A stretch of 64,000 nt of DNA from Roseitranquillus sediminis (GCF_016918935.1 NZ_JAFFOB010000012.1:1-64000), one strand, 5' to 3'; positions 16,935 to 26,931 are shown, counted from the first letter of the stretch. Made by a program: numbers and translations. Notes: a model not told the origin generated them from the sequence alone.

Positions 16935-18062
16935 ATGACTGACGCGACACTGGCGCGCCCCGGCCGGATGGGCCGGGGCTTTCAACGTACGGTTCTCGTC
17001 GCTGCGGTGCTCGCGGCGACCTTTGCCGTCGCGTCGACGGCCGGGGCACGGTATGGACTGCTGCTGCTGATCGGGCTTGGCTTCGGCATCACGCTCGAGG
17101 GCCTGCGCTTCGGCTTCGCGGGCCCATGGCGCGCGATGATTGTCCGGCGCGAGCCGGCGGGGTTGCTGGCGCAGCTCGCCGCCATCGCGGCGGTCGCGGT
17201 CGTGGCGATCCCGCTCATCAGCGAGAATGGTACGGAACTGGTCGGCGCGCACGCGCCCGTCGGATTCGCCATGCTGGGCGGAGCCTTCGTCTTCGGCGCG
17301 GCGATGCAGGTAGTGCTTGGCTGCGGATCCGGCACTCTCGTGAACGCGGGCAGCGGCAACCCACTCGGCGTCCTCGCCCTGCCCTTCTTCGCGATTGGCA
17401 GCTTCGCCGGCGCATTCCATCTGACCTGGTGGACCGAGCTTGGCACGGCGCCGCTCGTCGTCCTCGACGGCTATGGCGGTGTTGCGATGACGCTGCTCGG
17501 TCTGTCAGCGGTCGCCGCCGTGATCCTGTGGCTTGCGGCGCCCGGCACGCGCCGGGTTCCACGGCGGCTGTGGCTGGCGGCGGGGCTGATCGCAGCGTTC
17601 GCGCTCGCCAACCTGATCGTCGCGGGACAGCCGTGGGGTGTCGTCTATGGCCTTGGCCTCTGGGCGGCGAAGGGGGCGGAGACGCTCGGCGTGGACCTCG
17701 CGGCGTCGACCTTCTGGAGCCTTCCCGTGAACGTCGAGCGGCTTGAGCAGAGCCTGCTGACGGACGTCACCTCGCTCACCAACATCGGCATCATCGGCGG
17801 CGCGTTCGTGGTGGCCGCCTGGCGCCGCGGGCTGTCGCAGCCAATCCCCGACCTGCCGCTCCGCGCGTGGGCGGCGACGGTCGTCGCGGGCTTCCTGCTC
17901 GGCTACTCCTCCCGGCTCGCGTTCGGCTGCAACGTGGGCGCCTTCTTCAGCGGCGTCTCGACCGGAAGCCTGCACGGCTGGGCGTGGTTCGTGATGGCTT
18001 TCGCCGGCTCGTGGTGCGGCATTCGGCTGCGACCGGCACTCGGCATCGAGGGGCGACCATGA
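16935..18062 (+). CDS. YeeE/YedE-family sulfur-compound transporter
   Basis: This 375-residue protein has roughly ten membrane segments and two copies of the YeeE/YedE cysteine motif: QVVLGCGSGTLVNAGSGN and LAFGCNVGAFFSGVSTGSLHGW. Family members import thiosulfate or related sulfur compounds through relayed cysteines. It is co-transcribed with the secreted rhodanese and overlaps the following small gene (ATGA). The expected cargo is a sulfur compound produced or bound by the rhodanese; the exact compound cannot be read from sequence. Confidence 0.9.
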   Translation: MTDATLARPGRMGRGFQRTVLVAAVLAATFAVASTAGARYGLLLLIGLGFGITLEGLRFGFAGPWRAMIVRREPAGLLAQLAAIAAVAVVAIPLISENGTELVGAHAPVGFAMLGGAFVFGAAMQVVLGCGSGTLVNAGSGNPLGVLALPFFAIGSFAGAFHLTWWTELGTAPLVVLDGYGGVAMTLLGLSAVAAVILWLAAPGTRRVPRRLWLAAGLIAAFALANLIVAGQPWGVVYGLGLWAAKGAETLGVDLAASTFWSLPVNVERLEQSLLTDVTSLTNIGIIGGAFVVAAWRRGLSQPIPDLPLRAWAATVVAGFLLGYSSRLAFGCNVGAFFSGVSTGSLHGWAWFVMAFAGSWCGIRLRPALGIEGRP

Positions 18063-18232
18063 CCCGGCGGGTGACGGCAACCGCGGCGCTGGCACTGGTT
18101 GCCGCGCTTGTCCTGCTCGACGTGGCGGGCAGTGCGCCGATGAACCCGTTCCAGGCGCCGCCCCTGCTCGCGCTCGGATCGGGCGAGGCCGCCGGCGGCG
18201 CCCATTGCGCTGCACTTCCGACGGCGGATTAG
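18059..18232 (+). CDS. Small secreted or anchored protein coupled to the YeeE transporter
   Basis: This 57-residue protein is coupled to the transporter stop by ATGA. Its N terminus (residues 1-27) is a signal peptide or membrane anchor. The remainder is short and proline-rich (NPFQAPPLLALGSGEAAGG), with one Cys in AHCAALPTAD. I do not recognise the family. The strict coupling suggests it works with the transporter or rhodanese, perhaps through the single cysteine. Confidence 0.6.
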   Translation: MTRRVTATAALALVAALVLLDVAGSAPMNPFQAPPLLALGSGEAAGGAHCAALPTAD

Positions 18233-18306
18233 ACCGCTCCCTGCGCTCTCTGGAGGCACGGCTTCGGCGCGTATGACCGTCCTCAGGACGACGTTTCCGC
18301 CGAGCC

Positions 18307-20085
18307 TCACAGCGGCCAGATCAGGGGGATGAGCAGACAGGCCGTGACGCCGGTGACGAGGTTGAGAGGCAGACCGATGCGGGTGAAATCGGTGAACCGG
18401 TAGCCGCCTGGTGCATAGACCATCGTGTTGGTCTGGTAGCCGATCGGCGTCGCGAACGCGAGAGTCGCCGCGAACATCACCGCGACGACGAGCGGCCGCG
18501 GGTCGAGATTGAGGCTCTGTCCAAGCGAGATCGCCACCGGCGTGACGATCACTGCGACGGCGTTGTTGGACAGCAGTTCCGTGAGGATCTGGGTCAGGAA
18601 GTAGAGCACGAAGAGCACCGCGAGCGGCGGCAGTCCGGCGAGACACGGCGACAGCGCGTCGACGATCAGCCGCGCTGCGCCCGAGCGGTCCATCGCCTCG
18701 CCGACCACGAGCATCGCGAGGATCAGGATCAGGAGCGGCGCGCTGATCGAGGCGTAGGCCTCCTGCGGCTCGATGGTGCGTGACGCGAGAAGGACGACCA
18801 CGCCCAGCATCGCCAGGATCTGGATCGGCGCCACTTCGAAGGCGGATAGCGCCACGACGGCTGCGAGCACGGCCAGCACGAGAGGCGCGCGCTCGCGCCG
18901 GAACGGCCGATCCCTAGTTTCGTTGAGCTCCGTGAGATCCATCTCCGCCGCCAACCTGCGGATGTCGTCAGGCGCGCCTTCGAGCAGCAATGTGTCTCCC
19001 ACCCGCACCACGACGTCTTCGAGCTGGCGCCCGATGTTCCGACTGCGCCGATGAATGGCCAGCGGATAGACGCCGTAGCGCCGCCTGAGCCGCAGCTGCC
19101 CGAGCGAGCGCCCCGCCATGCGGCATCCGGGCAGGATCAGCGCCTCGACGGTCGTGGTCGCCTTGGAGCTCACGCGGTCGACCAGCGCGACCCTGTTCGA
19201 GTCCCGGAGACCGAGGAGCTCCTGCATCTCGGTCCGGATCACCACCCGGTCACCCTCGGCCAGCGTTACGTCGGCGAGATGGTGCCGCAGGCTCTCGTCA
19301 CCACGGATCACGTCGATCACGAGCGTGCCTTCGCGCTTGAAGAGGGGAACCTCCGTCGCCCGCTTGCCGATCAGGGACGAGTTCTCGGGCACGACGACCT
19401 CGGTGAAGTACTTCATGCGCTTCCTCACTCCGAGGAGTTCCGAGACGGATTCCCGGTTCGGCAGGAATCTCGGCACGAGCGCACATAACGTGACGAAACC
19501 GACGACCGTCACCGCGGCACCGAGCGGCGCGATCTCGAAGAGACCGAAGGGAGCCATCCCCCGCTCTCGCGCCACGCCGTCGACGAGGATGTTCGTCGAG
19601 GTCCCGATCATCGTCATCATGCCGCCAAGGACGGTCTGGTACGAGAGAGGGATCAGGAGCTTGGAGGGCGAGAGCCCCATCGCATGCGCGAGCTGCACCG
19701 TGACCGGGATCATCACCGCGACGAGGGGCGTGTTGTTGGTGAAGGCCGAGGCGACCGACACCACCAGAGCGACGAGGCAGATGACCATGATCCTGTTCTC
19801 GGCGGCCCGGCGCGAGACGAACCAGGCAAAGCTGCCAATGAGGCCGGTTCGCACCAGCCCTGCAGAGACGATGAACATCGCGGCGATCGTCCATGGCGCA
19901 GGGTTCGCGAATACCTCGAGCACGCCGTCGGGCGGAACGATGCCAAGCAGGACGACGGCCGCCGCGCCCAGCATCGCCGTCACCTCGACCGGATAGCGCT
20001 CGAGAACGAAGAGCGCGAACATGACCGCCAGAACAACGAGCGTGGCGTAAGCTGCGAGATCCGGCTGCAAAAGTTGAGCGTCCAC
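18307..20085 (-). CDS. SLC13-family permease with central TrkA-C domains
   Basis: This 592-residue protein has two DASS half-domains, each with the conserved Asn-containing hairpin and ion-binding loops: SAFTNNTPLVAVMIP with GTSTNILVDG, and LLSNNAVAVIVTP with TPIGYQTNTMVY. Between them, about residues 205-390, are two cytosolic RCK_C/TrkA-C domains (FTEVVVPENSSLIGKRATEV and GCRMAGRSLGQLRLRRRYG). Members carry dicarboxylates or sulfate-like anions with sodium. Its position convergent to the rhodanese-YeeE operon hints at sulfate or another sulfur anion, but this is inference. Confidence 0.85.
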   Translation of the reverse strand: MDAQLLQPDLAAYATLVVLAVMFALFVLERYPVEVTAMLGAAAVVLLGIVPPDGVLEVFANPAPWTIAAMFIVSAGLVRTGLIGSFAWFVSRRAAENRIMVICLVALVVSVASAFTNNTPLVAVMIPVTVQLAHAMGLSPSKLLIPLSYQTVLGGMMTMIGTSTNILVDGVARERGMAPFGLFEIAPLGAAVTVVGFVTLCALVPRFLPNRESVSELLGVRKRMKYFTEVVVPENSSLIGKRATEVPLFKREGTLVIDVIRGDESLRHHLADVTLAEGDRVVIRTEMQELLGLRDSNRVALVDRVSSKATTTVEALILPGCRMAGRSLGQLRLRRRYGVYPLAIHRRSRNIGRQLEDVVVRVGDTLLLEGAPDDIRRLAAEMDLTELNETRDRPFRRERAPLVLAVLAAVVALSAFEVAPIQILAMLGVVVLLASRTIEPQEAYASISAPLLILILAMLVVGEAMDRSGAARLIVDALSPCLAGLPPLAVLFVLYFLTQILTELLSNNAVAVIVTPVAISLGQSLNLDPRPLVVAVMFAATLAFATPIGYQTNTMVYAPGGYRFTDFTRIGLPLNLVTGVTACLLIPLIWPL

Positions 20086-20364
20086 CGACTTGCCCCGCCT
20101 GTTGTCCCGAGCGAGCTCGGCCTTGCAGCATCGCCGAGCAGCTGCCGCTGCTCAAGCGGCTTGATGACGAGCGTTCGAGTGACCGCCGCCATGACGTCAC
20201 CAGCGGCCACCGACTAGGAGAGCGATGCGTGCTCAAGCTGGAAAATCGGGCGAAGCGGCGGGCCCGGAGGCTCTGACCAGTCGTTGTCACGAAGAGGCCC
20301 GGCTTCCGCCGGATCCCGCGCGCAACGCCGGAAGCCAAGGGCTTTGAGACGCGGAGAGTGCAGC

Positions 20365-20700
20365 ATGTCGGCGATCATGACCCTTGTCGTCTACGCCTCC
20401 GCGGCCTTTGCCGAGATCGCCGGCTGCTTTGCCGTATGGGCGTGGATGCGGCGCGGAGCGTCGGCGCTGTGGCTGTTCCCGGGCGTGCTTTCGCTCGTCG
20501 CGTTCGCCTGGCTCCTCGCGCTGTCGCCCTCGATCTTCGCGGGTCGTGCCTATGCGGCCTACGGAGGAGTGTACGTCGCCGCCTCGCTCGCCTGGCTATG
20601 GGCAGTCGAGGGACGGCGTCCCGACGGCTGGGACGCCGCGGGCGCGCTGCTCGTCCTGATCGGCGCAGCAACTATCCTGTTCGCTCCGCGCGAAGGATGA
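20365..20700 (+). CDS. ynfA: YnfA-family small membrane protein
   Basis: This 111-residue protein has four membrane segments and the YnfA/UPF0060 signatures [36 protein letters not shown] and [23 protein letters not shown]. The family is related to small multidrug-resistance proteins, but its function in most bacteria is unsettled. The start at 20365 follows GCGGAGAG. It is apparently monocistronic. Confidence 0.9.
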   Translation: MSAIMTLVVYASAAFAEIAGCFAVWAWMRRGASALWLFPGVLSLVAFAWLLALSPSIFAGRAYAAYGGVYVAASLAWLWAVEGRRPDGWDAAGALLVLIGAATILFAPREG

Positions 20701-20866
20701 CCGGAAGGGGCGAGCCTTGCGCCTCGCTGGCCGCGTGACCCGCGGCGTCTACTTGGGCGCGCCAGCAGCGTGCTCTGACAGGCGCCGCGCCATTCCCACG
20801 GCCCTATGCCCGGTATAGCCATCGGTTGGGCGACATGAGCGCCGGTAAAACTGAAGGACGATCCAT

Positions 20867-21610
20867 ATGACGGACAGGACCATTCTCATTACCGGCGCCG
20901 GCAGCGGCATCGGCCGCGGCACCGCCGAACTGTTCCTCGCCGAGGGCTGGCGCGTCGCCATGTTGGGCCGGCGCGAAGCCGCGCTGGCCGAGACGGCCGG
21001 CAACCGCCCGAACGCGCTGATCCTGCCGTGCGACGTCACCGACGAGGAGGCCGTCGACACGGCCTTCGACCGTCTTGCCGCCACCTGGGGCCGTCTCGAC
21101 GTGCTCTTCAACAATGCCGGCACCACCGCGGCCGCCGCCCCGATCGACGAGATCCCCGTCGAGGAGTGGCGCCGGGTCTGCGACGTCAACATCACGGGCA
21201 TGTTCATCGCCGCGCGCGCCGCATTCCGGCAGATGCGCCGCCAGTCGCCGCAGGGCGGGCGGATCATCAACACCGGCTCGATCTCGGCACATGCCCCGCG
21301 GACGGGCTCGACGCCCTACACCGTGTCCAAGCACGCGGTCACCGGCCTCACCCGCGCACTCTCCCTCGACGGGCGCCCGTTCGACATCGCCTGCGGGCAG
21401 ATCGACATCGGCAATGTGCTGACCGAGATAACGCGCCAGATGGCGGCGAGGGACGTGCTTCAACCTGATGGTACGACCGCACCGGAGCCGATGATGGACG
21501 TCTCCGACGTCGCCCGGTCGGTCCGCCACATGGCGACTCTCCCGTTGGAGGCAAACGTCCAGTTCATGACGGTAATGGCGACCAAGATGCCCTACATCGG
21601 CCGCGGCTGA
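20867..21610 (+). CDS. SDR-family oxidoreductase
   Basis: This 247-residue classical short-chain dehydrogenase has the nucleotide-binding TGAGSGIGRGTAELF (residues 8-22), NNAGT, the catalytic Ser in NTGSISAHAPR, and the catalytic pair YTVSK. The substrate is not evident. The Arg in MLGRREAAL following strand 2 suggests NADP preference. It stands alone upstream of putA with 139 bp between, so a functional link to proline use is not implied. Confidence 0.85.
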   Translation: MTDRTILITGAGSGIGRGTAELFLAEGWRVAMLGRREAALAETAGNRPNALILPCDVTDEEAVDTAFDRLAATWGRLDVLFNNAGTTAAAAPIDEIPVEEWRRVCDVNITGMFIAARAAFRQMRRQSPQGGRIINTGSISAHAPRTGSTPYTVSKHAVTGLTRALSLDGRPFDIACGQIDIGNVLTEITRQMAARDVLQPDGTTAPEPMMDVSDVARSVRHMATLPLEANVQFMTVMATKMPYIGRG

Positions 21611-21749
21611 CCGAACGCGCGGACGCGCGACGCGCCTGCTCTCGAGGATCGAAACTTGTCACAGGTCAACTCGTGATGCAGGCTCGGCAGGACAGACGGA
21701 ACCCGCCGATCGCAATTGCCTCCTGAGGCCGGCACTCGAACGGGAGCGG

Positions 21750-24700
21750 ATGATGAACCTCGAGTCAGCGATCAACCACTCGGCCGAAGGCGAACTTCGC
21801 GCGGCGATCCGCCACCGATACGGCAGCGACGAAGGGGCAGTCATCCGGGATCTGATGGAGCGGATCGGCCTCAGCCAGGGCGAGCGTCGGGCGGTGGCCG
21901 CCGCGGGCGCAGGCATCGTGTCGCGCGTCCGGCGCGAGACCTCGCCCAGCATGATGGAAAGCTTCCTGGCAGAGTACGGCCTATCGACCGAAGAGGGCGT
22001 GGGGCTCATGTGTCTCGCCGAAGCGCTCTTGAGGGTGCCGGACGCCGAGACCGTCGACGACCTGATCCAGGACAAGATCGAGCCGTCGGACTGGGGCGCG
22101 CATCTCGGCCACTCGTCGTCCTCGCTGGTCAACGCCTCCACCTGGGCGCTGATGCTGACGGGGCGTGTTCTCGACGACGATCCCAATCGTCCGGCCGCCG
22201 CCCTGCGCGGTCTCGTCAGGCGCATGGGCGAGCCCGTGGTCCGGCGAGCGGTGGCGCAGTCGATGCGGCTGCTCGGGCGGCAGTTCGTGCTGGGCCAGAC
22301 GATCGAGGAGGGCATGAGGAACGCCCGCGAGCGCGAGAAGCAGGGCTACACCTACTCCTATGATATGCTGGGCGAGGCGGCGCGGACGCATGCCGACGCC
22401 GAGCGCTATTTCAGGGCCTATGCGGACGCGATCGCCGCGATCTCGCGTGCGGCCAAAGGCGACGTGCGGTCTAACCCCGGCATCTCGGTCAAGCTCTCGG
22501 CCCTGCACCCACGCTACGAAACGACCCATCGCCCGACGGTCATGGAGGAGCTGGTCCCGCGCGCGCTGAAGCTGGCGCAGCAGGCGGCGAAGGCGAACAT
22601 CGGCTTCAACGTCGACGCGGAGGAGCAGGACAGGCTCGATCTTTCGCTCGACGTGATCGAGGCGGTACTGTCGGACCCGAGCCTCCTAGGGTGGGACGGA
22701 TTCGGCGTGGTGGTCCAGGCATACGGCCGGAGGGCGGCGCCGGTGATCGAGTACCTCGGCGCGCTGGCCGAGCGGCTCGATCGGCGGATTATGGTGCGGC
22801 TGGTCAAGGGCGCCTACTGGGACACCGAGATCAAGCTGGCGCAGGAAATGGGCGTGAACACGTTCCCTGTTTTCACGCGCAAGGCGAACACCGACGTTAG
22901 CTACATGGCCTGCGCGCGGATGCTGCTGGACCGGCGCGACCGGATCTATCCGCAGTTCGCCACGCACAACGCCCACACCTGCGCCGCCGTCCTCCAGATG
23001 GCCGGCAACGATCGCGACGGCTTCGAATTCCAGCGCCTGCACGGCATGGGCGAGGCGCTCCACGACATCGTCCGCAAGGAGAGCGGCGCCCGCTGCCGCA
23101 TCTATGCCCCGGTCGGCGCGCACCGCGACCTGCTCGCCTACCTCGTGCGGCGGCTCCTGGAGAACGGGGCGAACAGCTCGTTCGTCAATCAGATCGTCGA
23201 CGAGAGCATCCCGCCCGAGCGCGTGGCGCACGATCCGATTTCGGACGTGGAATCGTTCGGCCATCAGATCGCCAATCCGGCGATCCGCCCGCCCCTGCAC
23301 CTCTTTGCACACCGAAAGAACTCGAAGGGCTTCCGCGTCAACGAGCCAGCGTCGGTCCTGCCCCTTCTCGAGGCTCGGGAGGCCTTCACGGACGCGACGT
23401 GGACCGCCCGTCCGATCCTCGCGGACGGACGCGATCCCGTTGGACCGGCGCAGGAGGTATATTCGCCCAGTAATCGCGGTCGGCTGATTGGCCACGTGCA
23501 CGAAGCCACGCCCGAAGAGGTCGAGGCCGCGGTGACTGCCGCCGAGGCGGGCTTCCGCCAGTGGTCTGAGACCTCGATGGCGGAGCGCGCCGCAATCCTG
23601 CGCCGCGCCTCCGACCTCTATGAAGAAAACATGGCCGAGCTTGTCGCGATCGCGGCGCGCGAGGCGGGGAAGATCCTGCTCGACGGCATCGCCGAGGTGC
23701 GCGAGGCGGTCGACTTCCTGCGCTACTACGCCGATGAAGCCGAGCGGCTGGAGGAGGAGGAACCCGGCTCGGGGCGCGGCGTCTTCGTCTGCATCAGCCC
23801 TTGGAACTTCCCGCTCGCGATCTTCTCCGGCCAGGTGGCCGCGGCGCTGGCCGCAGGCAACGCAGTCGTCGCCAAGCCGGCCGAGCAGACGCCGCTCATC
23901 GCCGCCCGCGCCGTCGAGCTGATGCGCGAGGCCGGACTGCCGGAAGGCGCGCTCCAGCTCCTGCCCGGCGACGGACCGACCGTCGGCGGCCCGCTGACCT
24001 CGGACCCGCGCATCGCCGGCGTGTGCTTCACCGGCTCGACCGAAGTCGCGCAGATAATCCACAAGGCGCTCGCCGCGAACGCCGGACCGGATGCCGTCCT
24101 GATTGCCGAGACCGGCGGCCTGAACGCGATGATCGTCGACTCGACCGCGCTGACCGAGCAGGCGGTGCGCGACATCGTGGCCTCGTCTTTCCAGAGCGCC
24201 GGCCAGCGCTGCTCGGCGCTGAGGATGCTCTACGTGCAGGAGGAGGCGCGCGAGCGGCTGCTGGACATGCTCTACGGAGCGATGGACGCGCTCACGATCG
24301 GCGAGCCGTGGGACACGGCGACCGACGTGGCGCCGGTCATCGACGAGGAGGCGCAGCGCGGTATCTCCGCCTACGTCGCGGAGAAGCAGCGTGCCGGACA
24401 CGTCCTGAAGTCGCTCGCCGCTCCGCCATCGGGGTTCTACGTGGGCCCGGCCGCCGTGAAGGTCGGTGGGATCGGCGATCTGGAGCGCGAGATCTTCGGC
24501 CCTGTGCTTCACGTCGCGAGCTTCAAGGCACGCGATATCGACAGGGTCGTCGACGACATCAACGCGCGCGGCTACGGCCTGACGTTCGGACTGCACACGC
24601 GGATCGACGACCGGGTGCAGCAGATCGTCGAGCGCATCCGGGTCGGCAATGCCTACGTCAACCGGAATCAAATCGGCGCCATCGTCGGCTCGCAGCCCTT

Positions 24701-25415
24701 CGGCGGCGAAGGTCTCTCCGGCACCGGCCCCAAGGCTGGCGGGCCGCTCTACGTCAACCGCTTCCGGCGCACGGAGCCGGTCGTGGAGCATCCGGCGCCC
24801 TCCGGTCCGGCGGTGGACGCAAAGGCGTTGCAGCGGGCGATGACGGGCGTGGACGCCCGCAACTGGGCGGCGCGGCCGGACAAGGTGGCGGTGCTCCGGC
24901 GGGCGCTCGCGGGCCGCGGCGGCATCGTGCGCAAGGCGCTGCTGGCGGCGGTCACGTTCGACCCCGGACCCTTCACGCTGCCCGGCCCGACCGGCGAGAG
25001 CAACCGGCTCAGCCTGCACCCGCGCGGCATTGCGCTCTGCCTCGGGCCCACGGCAGAAATCGCGCTCGCGCAGGCCACGCAGGCGCTCGCCGCAGGTTGC
25101 GGTGTCGTGGTGGTCGCGCCTGGTGCGAGGGACGCAGTCCAGCCGCTCATGGAGGTGGGCGCACCGGTCGAGGCGCTGGACGGAACCATCGAAGCGTCGA
25201 CACTCGTGGGGCTCGACGGGCTGGCGTCCGTTGCGGCCGCGGGACGCTCAGACTGGACCGCTGGACTGCGCCGCGCTCTCGCAGAGCGCGCCGGACCCAT
25301 CGTGCCGCTCGAGACGCAGGTGATCGCTCCGGCGCGCTTCTTCATCGAGCGGCACCTCTGCATCGACACGACCGCCGCCGGCGGCAACGCCAGCCTTCTC
25401 GCCGCCGTCGCCTGA
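21750..25415 (+). CDS. putA: Bifunctional proline dehydrogenase / P5C dehydrogenase PutA
   Basis: This 1,221-residue protein oxidises proline to glutamate in two steps. The FAD-dependent PRODH barrel spans about residues 130-480 (GISVKLSALHPRYE, VDAEEQDRLDLSLDV, VRLVKGAYWDTEIK, YAPVGAHRDLLAYLVRRLLENGANSSFVNQ). The P5C dehydrogenase spans about 540-1010, with CFTGSTEVAQ, ETGGLNAMIVD and nucleophile Cys821 in SAGQRCSALR. A further C-terminal domain follows to residue 1221. No N-terminal RHH repressor domain is present, so it should not autoregulate as E. coli PutA does. PutP is encoded 43 bp downstream. Confidence 0.95.
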   Translation: MMNLESAINHSAEGELRAAIRHRYGSDEGAVIRDLMERIGLSQGERRAVAAAGAGIVSRVRRETSPSMMESFLAEYGLSTEEGVGLMCLAEALLRVPDAETVDDLIQDKIEPSDWGAHLGHSSSSLVNASTWALMLTGRVLDDDPNRPAAALRGLVRRMGEPVVRRAVAQSMRLLGRQFVLGQTIEEGMRNAREREKQGYTYSYDMLGEAARTHADAERYFRAYADAIAAISRAAKGDVRSNPGISVKLSALHPRYETTHRPTVMEELVPRALKLAQQAAKANIGFNVDAEEQDRLDLSLDVIEAVLSDPSLLGWDGFGVVVQAYGRRAAPVIEYLGALAERLDRRIMVRLVKGAYWDTEIKLAQEMGVNTFPVFTRKANTDVSYMACARMLLDRRDRIYPQFATHNAHTCAAVLQMAGNDRDGFEFQRLHGMGEALHDIVRKESGARCRIYAPVGAHRDLLAYLVRRLLENGANSSFVNQIVDESIPPERVAHDPISDVESFGHQIANPAIRPPLHLFAHRKNSKGFRVNEPASVLPLLEAREAFTDATWTARPILADGRDPVGPAQEVYSPSNRGRLIGHVHEATPEEVEAAVTAAEAGFRQWSETSMAERAAILRRASDLYEENMAELVAIAAREAGKILLDGIAEVREAVDFLRYYADEAERLEEEEPGSGRGVFVCISPWNFPLAIFSGQVAAALAAGNAVVAKPAEQTPLIAARAVELMREAGLPEGALQLLPGDGPTVGGPLTSDPRIAGVCFTGSTEVAQIIHKALAANAGPDAVLIAETGGLNAMIVDSTALTEQAVRDIVASSFQSAGQRCSALRMLYVQEEARERLLDMLYGAMDALTIGEPWDTATDVAPVIDEEAQRGISAYVAEKQRAGHVLKSLAAPPSGFYVGPAAVKVGGIGDLEREIFGPVLHVASFKARDIDRVVDDINARGYGLTFGLHTRIDDRVQQIVERIRVGNAYVNRNQIGAIVGSQPFGGEGLSGTGPKAGGPLYVNRFRRTEPVVEHPAPSGPAVDAKALQRAMTGVDARNWAARPDKVAVLRRALAGRGGIVRKALLAAVTFDPGPFTLPGPTGESNRLSLHPRGIALCLGPTAEIALAQATQALAAGCGVVVVAPGARDAVQPLMEVGAPVEALDGTIEASTLVGLDGLASVAAAGRSDWTAGLRRALAERAGPIVPLETQVIAPARFFIERHLCIDTTAAGGNASLLAAVA

Positions 25416-25458
25416 CGGCGGGGACGCGGAGGCGGCCCAGAGAGACGGGAGACACATC

Positions 25459-26931
25459 ATGCAGACCGGGGTCTGGATCAGCCTGATCATCTACTTCGCG
25501 ATAATGCTGGGCATCGGCTTCTACGCGTGGCGCAAGTCCACGTCGAACTCTGAGGAATACATGCTCGGCGGCCGCAACCTGCCGCCGGCGGTCGCGGCCC
25601 TGTCTGCCGGCGCGTCGGACATGTCCGGCTGGCTGCTGCTCGGGCTGCCGGGGGCGCTGTACGCCGCGGGGCTCGTGGAGGCCTGGATCGGGATCGGCCT
25701 CTTCATTGGCGCCCTCGTGAACTGGATCGTCGTTGCGCCGCGCCTCCGCGAGCAGACCGAGCGCTACGACAATTCGCTCACCATCCCGGAGTTCCTCGCG
25801 AACCGTTTCCCGTCGCAGGCGACCACGCTGCGCATGGTCTCGGCGATCATCATCGTAATCTTCTTCGCCGTCTACACCGCTTCCGGCCTCGTGGCGGGCG
25901 GCAAGCTCTTCTCAACGGCCTTCGACGGCGGCTACCAGACCGGCGTCTGGCTGACGCTGGGTATCGTCCTCGCCTACACAGTCGTCGGCGGCTTCCTCGC
26001 CGTTTGCCTCACGGATTTCGTGCAAGGCTGCATCATGATGCTCGCCCTCATCGTCATGCCGCTCGTCGTCCTCTACGCGGGCGAGGGCGGGGGCTTCGGC
26101 CAGGCCGGCGAGACGCTGTCGACCGTCGAGGGCTTCACGCTCTCCTGGTGGACCGACGGGATGACCTTCATCGGCTGGCTCTCGCTGATGGCCTGGGGCC
26201 TTGGCTACTTCGGTCAGCCGCACATTATCGTCCGCTTCATGGCGGTGCGCAGCGTCCCGGAGGTCTCGACCGCGCGCAACATCGCAATGGCCTGGATGGG
26301 GATCTCGCTCCTCGGAGCGATCGGCGTCGGCATATTCGGCCGCGCCTATGTCGAGCGCAGCGGCATCACGCTCGAGGATCCAGAGACCATCTTCATCCTG
26401 CTGGCGGAGACGCTGTTCCCGGCGCTGATCACCGGCTTCCTCTTTGCCGCGCTGCTGGCGGCCATCATGTCGACAGTGTCGAGCCAGCTCCTGGTCTCGT
26501 CCTCGTCGCTCGCCGAGGACTTCTACAAGCTCCTCGTCGACCGGCAGGCGAGAGACACCGCCATCGTGACCGTCGGCCGGATCGCCGTCGTGGCGGTCGG
26601 GGCCGTCGCGGCGTTCATCGCCAGCGATCCGGAGAGCCAGGTTCTCGGCCTCGTGGCCAACGCCTGGGCCGGGTTCGGCGCCGCTTTCGGGCCGCTGATG
26701 ATCCTGTCCCTGACATGGCAGCGCATGACCGGCCTCGGCGCCGTCGCCGGCCTCGTCGTGGGCGCGCTGACGGTCATCGTCTGGAGCAGCCTTGGCTGGA
26801 ACGCAAGCTTCCTCGGCGGCCCTGGAGTCTACGAGATGATCCCGGGCTTCCTGCTCGCCATGGGTGCCATCGTCATCGTCAGCCTCGCGACCGAGACGCA
26901 GGGGGAGTTCCGGCCGCGCGCATCCGCGTGA
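25459..26931 (+). CDS. putP: Sodium/proline symporter PutP
   Basis: This 490-residue sodium:solute symporter has about 13 membrane segments. Signature sequences include GRNLPPAVAALSAGASDMSGWLLLG with the sodium-binding helix 1, YDNSLTIPEFLANRFP, GYFGQPHIIVRFMAVRS and IMSTVSSQLLVSSSSLAEDF. It imports proline for PutA, encoded 43 bp upstream, and the two probably form one operon. Length and motifs match the family with no defect. Confidence 0.95.
   Translation: MQTGVWISLIIYFAIMLGIGFYAWRKSTSNSEEYMLGGRNLPPAVAALSAGASDMSGWLLLGLPGALYAAGLVEAWIGIGLFIGALVNWIVVAPRLREQTERYDNSLTIPEFLANRFPSQATTLRMVSAIIIVIFFAVYTASGLVAGGKLFSTAFDGGYQTGVWLTLGIVLAYTVVGGFLAVCLTDFVQGCIMMLALIVMPLVVLYAGEGGGFGQAGETLSTVEGFTLSWWTDGMTFIGWLSLMAWGLGYFGQPHIIVRFMAVRSVPEVSTARNIAMAWMGISLLGAIGVGIFGRAYVERSGITLEDPETIFILLAETLFPALITGFLFAALLAAIMSTVSSQLLVSSSSLAEDFYKLLVDRQARDTAIVTVGRIAVVAVGAVAAFIASDPESQVLGLVANAWAGFGAAFGPLMILSLTWQRMTGLGAVAGLVVGALTVIVWSSLGWNASFLGGPGVYEMIPGFLLAMGAIVIVSLATETQGEFRPRASA

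Noticed and set aside
22686-25019. 777-residue open frame on the minus strand
   Set aside because: It is antisense to putA, whose protein shows complete catalytic motifs. The antisense translation has no family signature and is a product of GC-rich codon bias.
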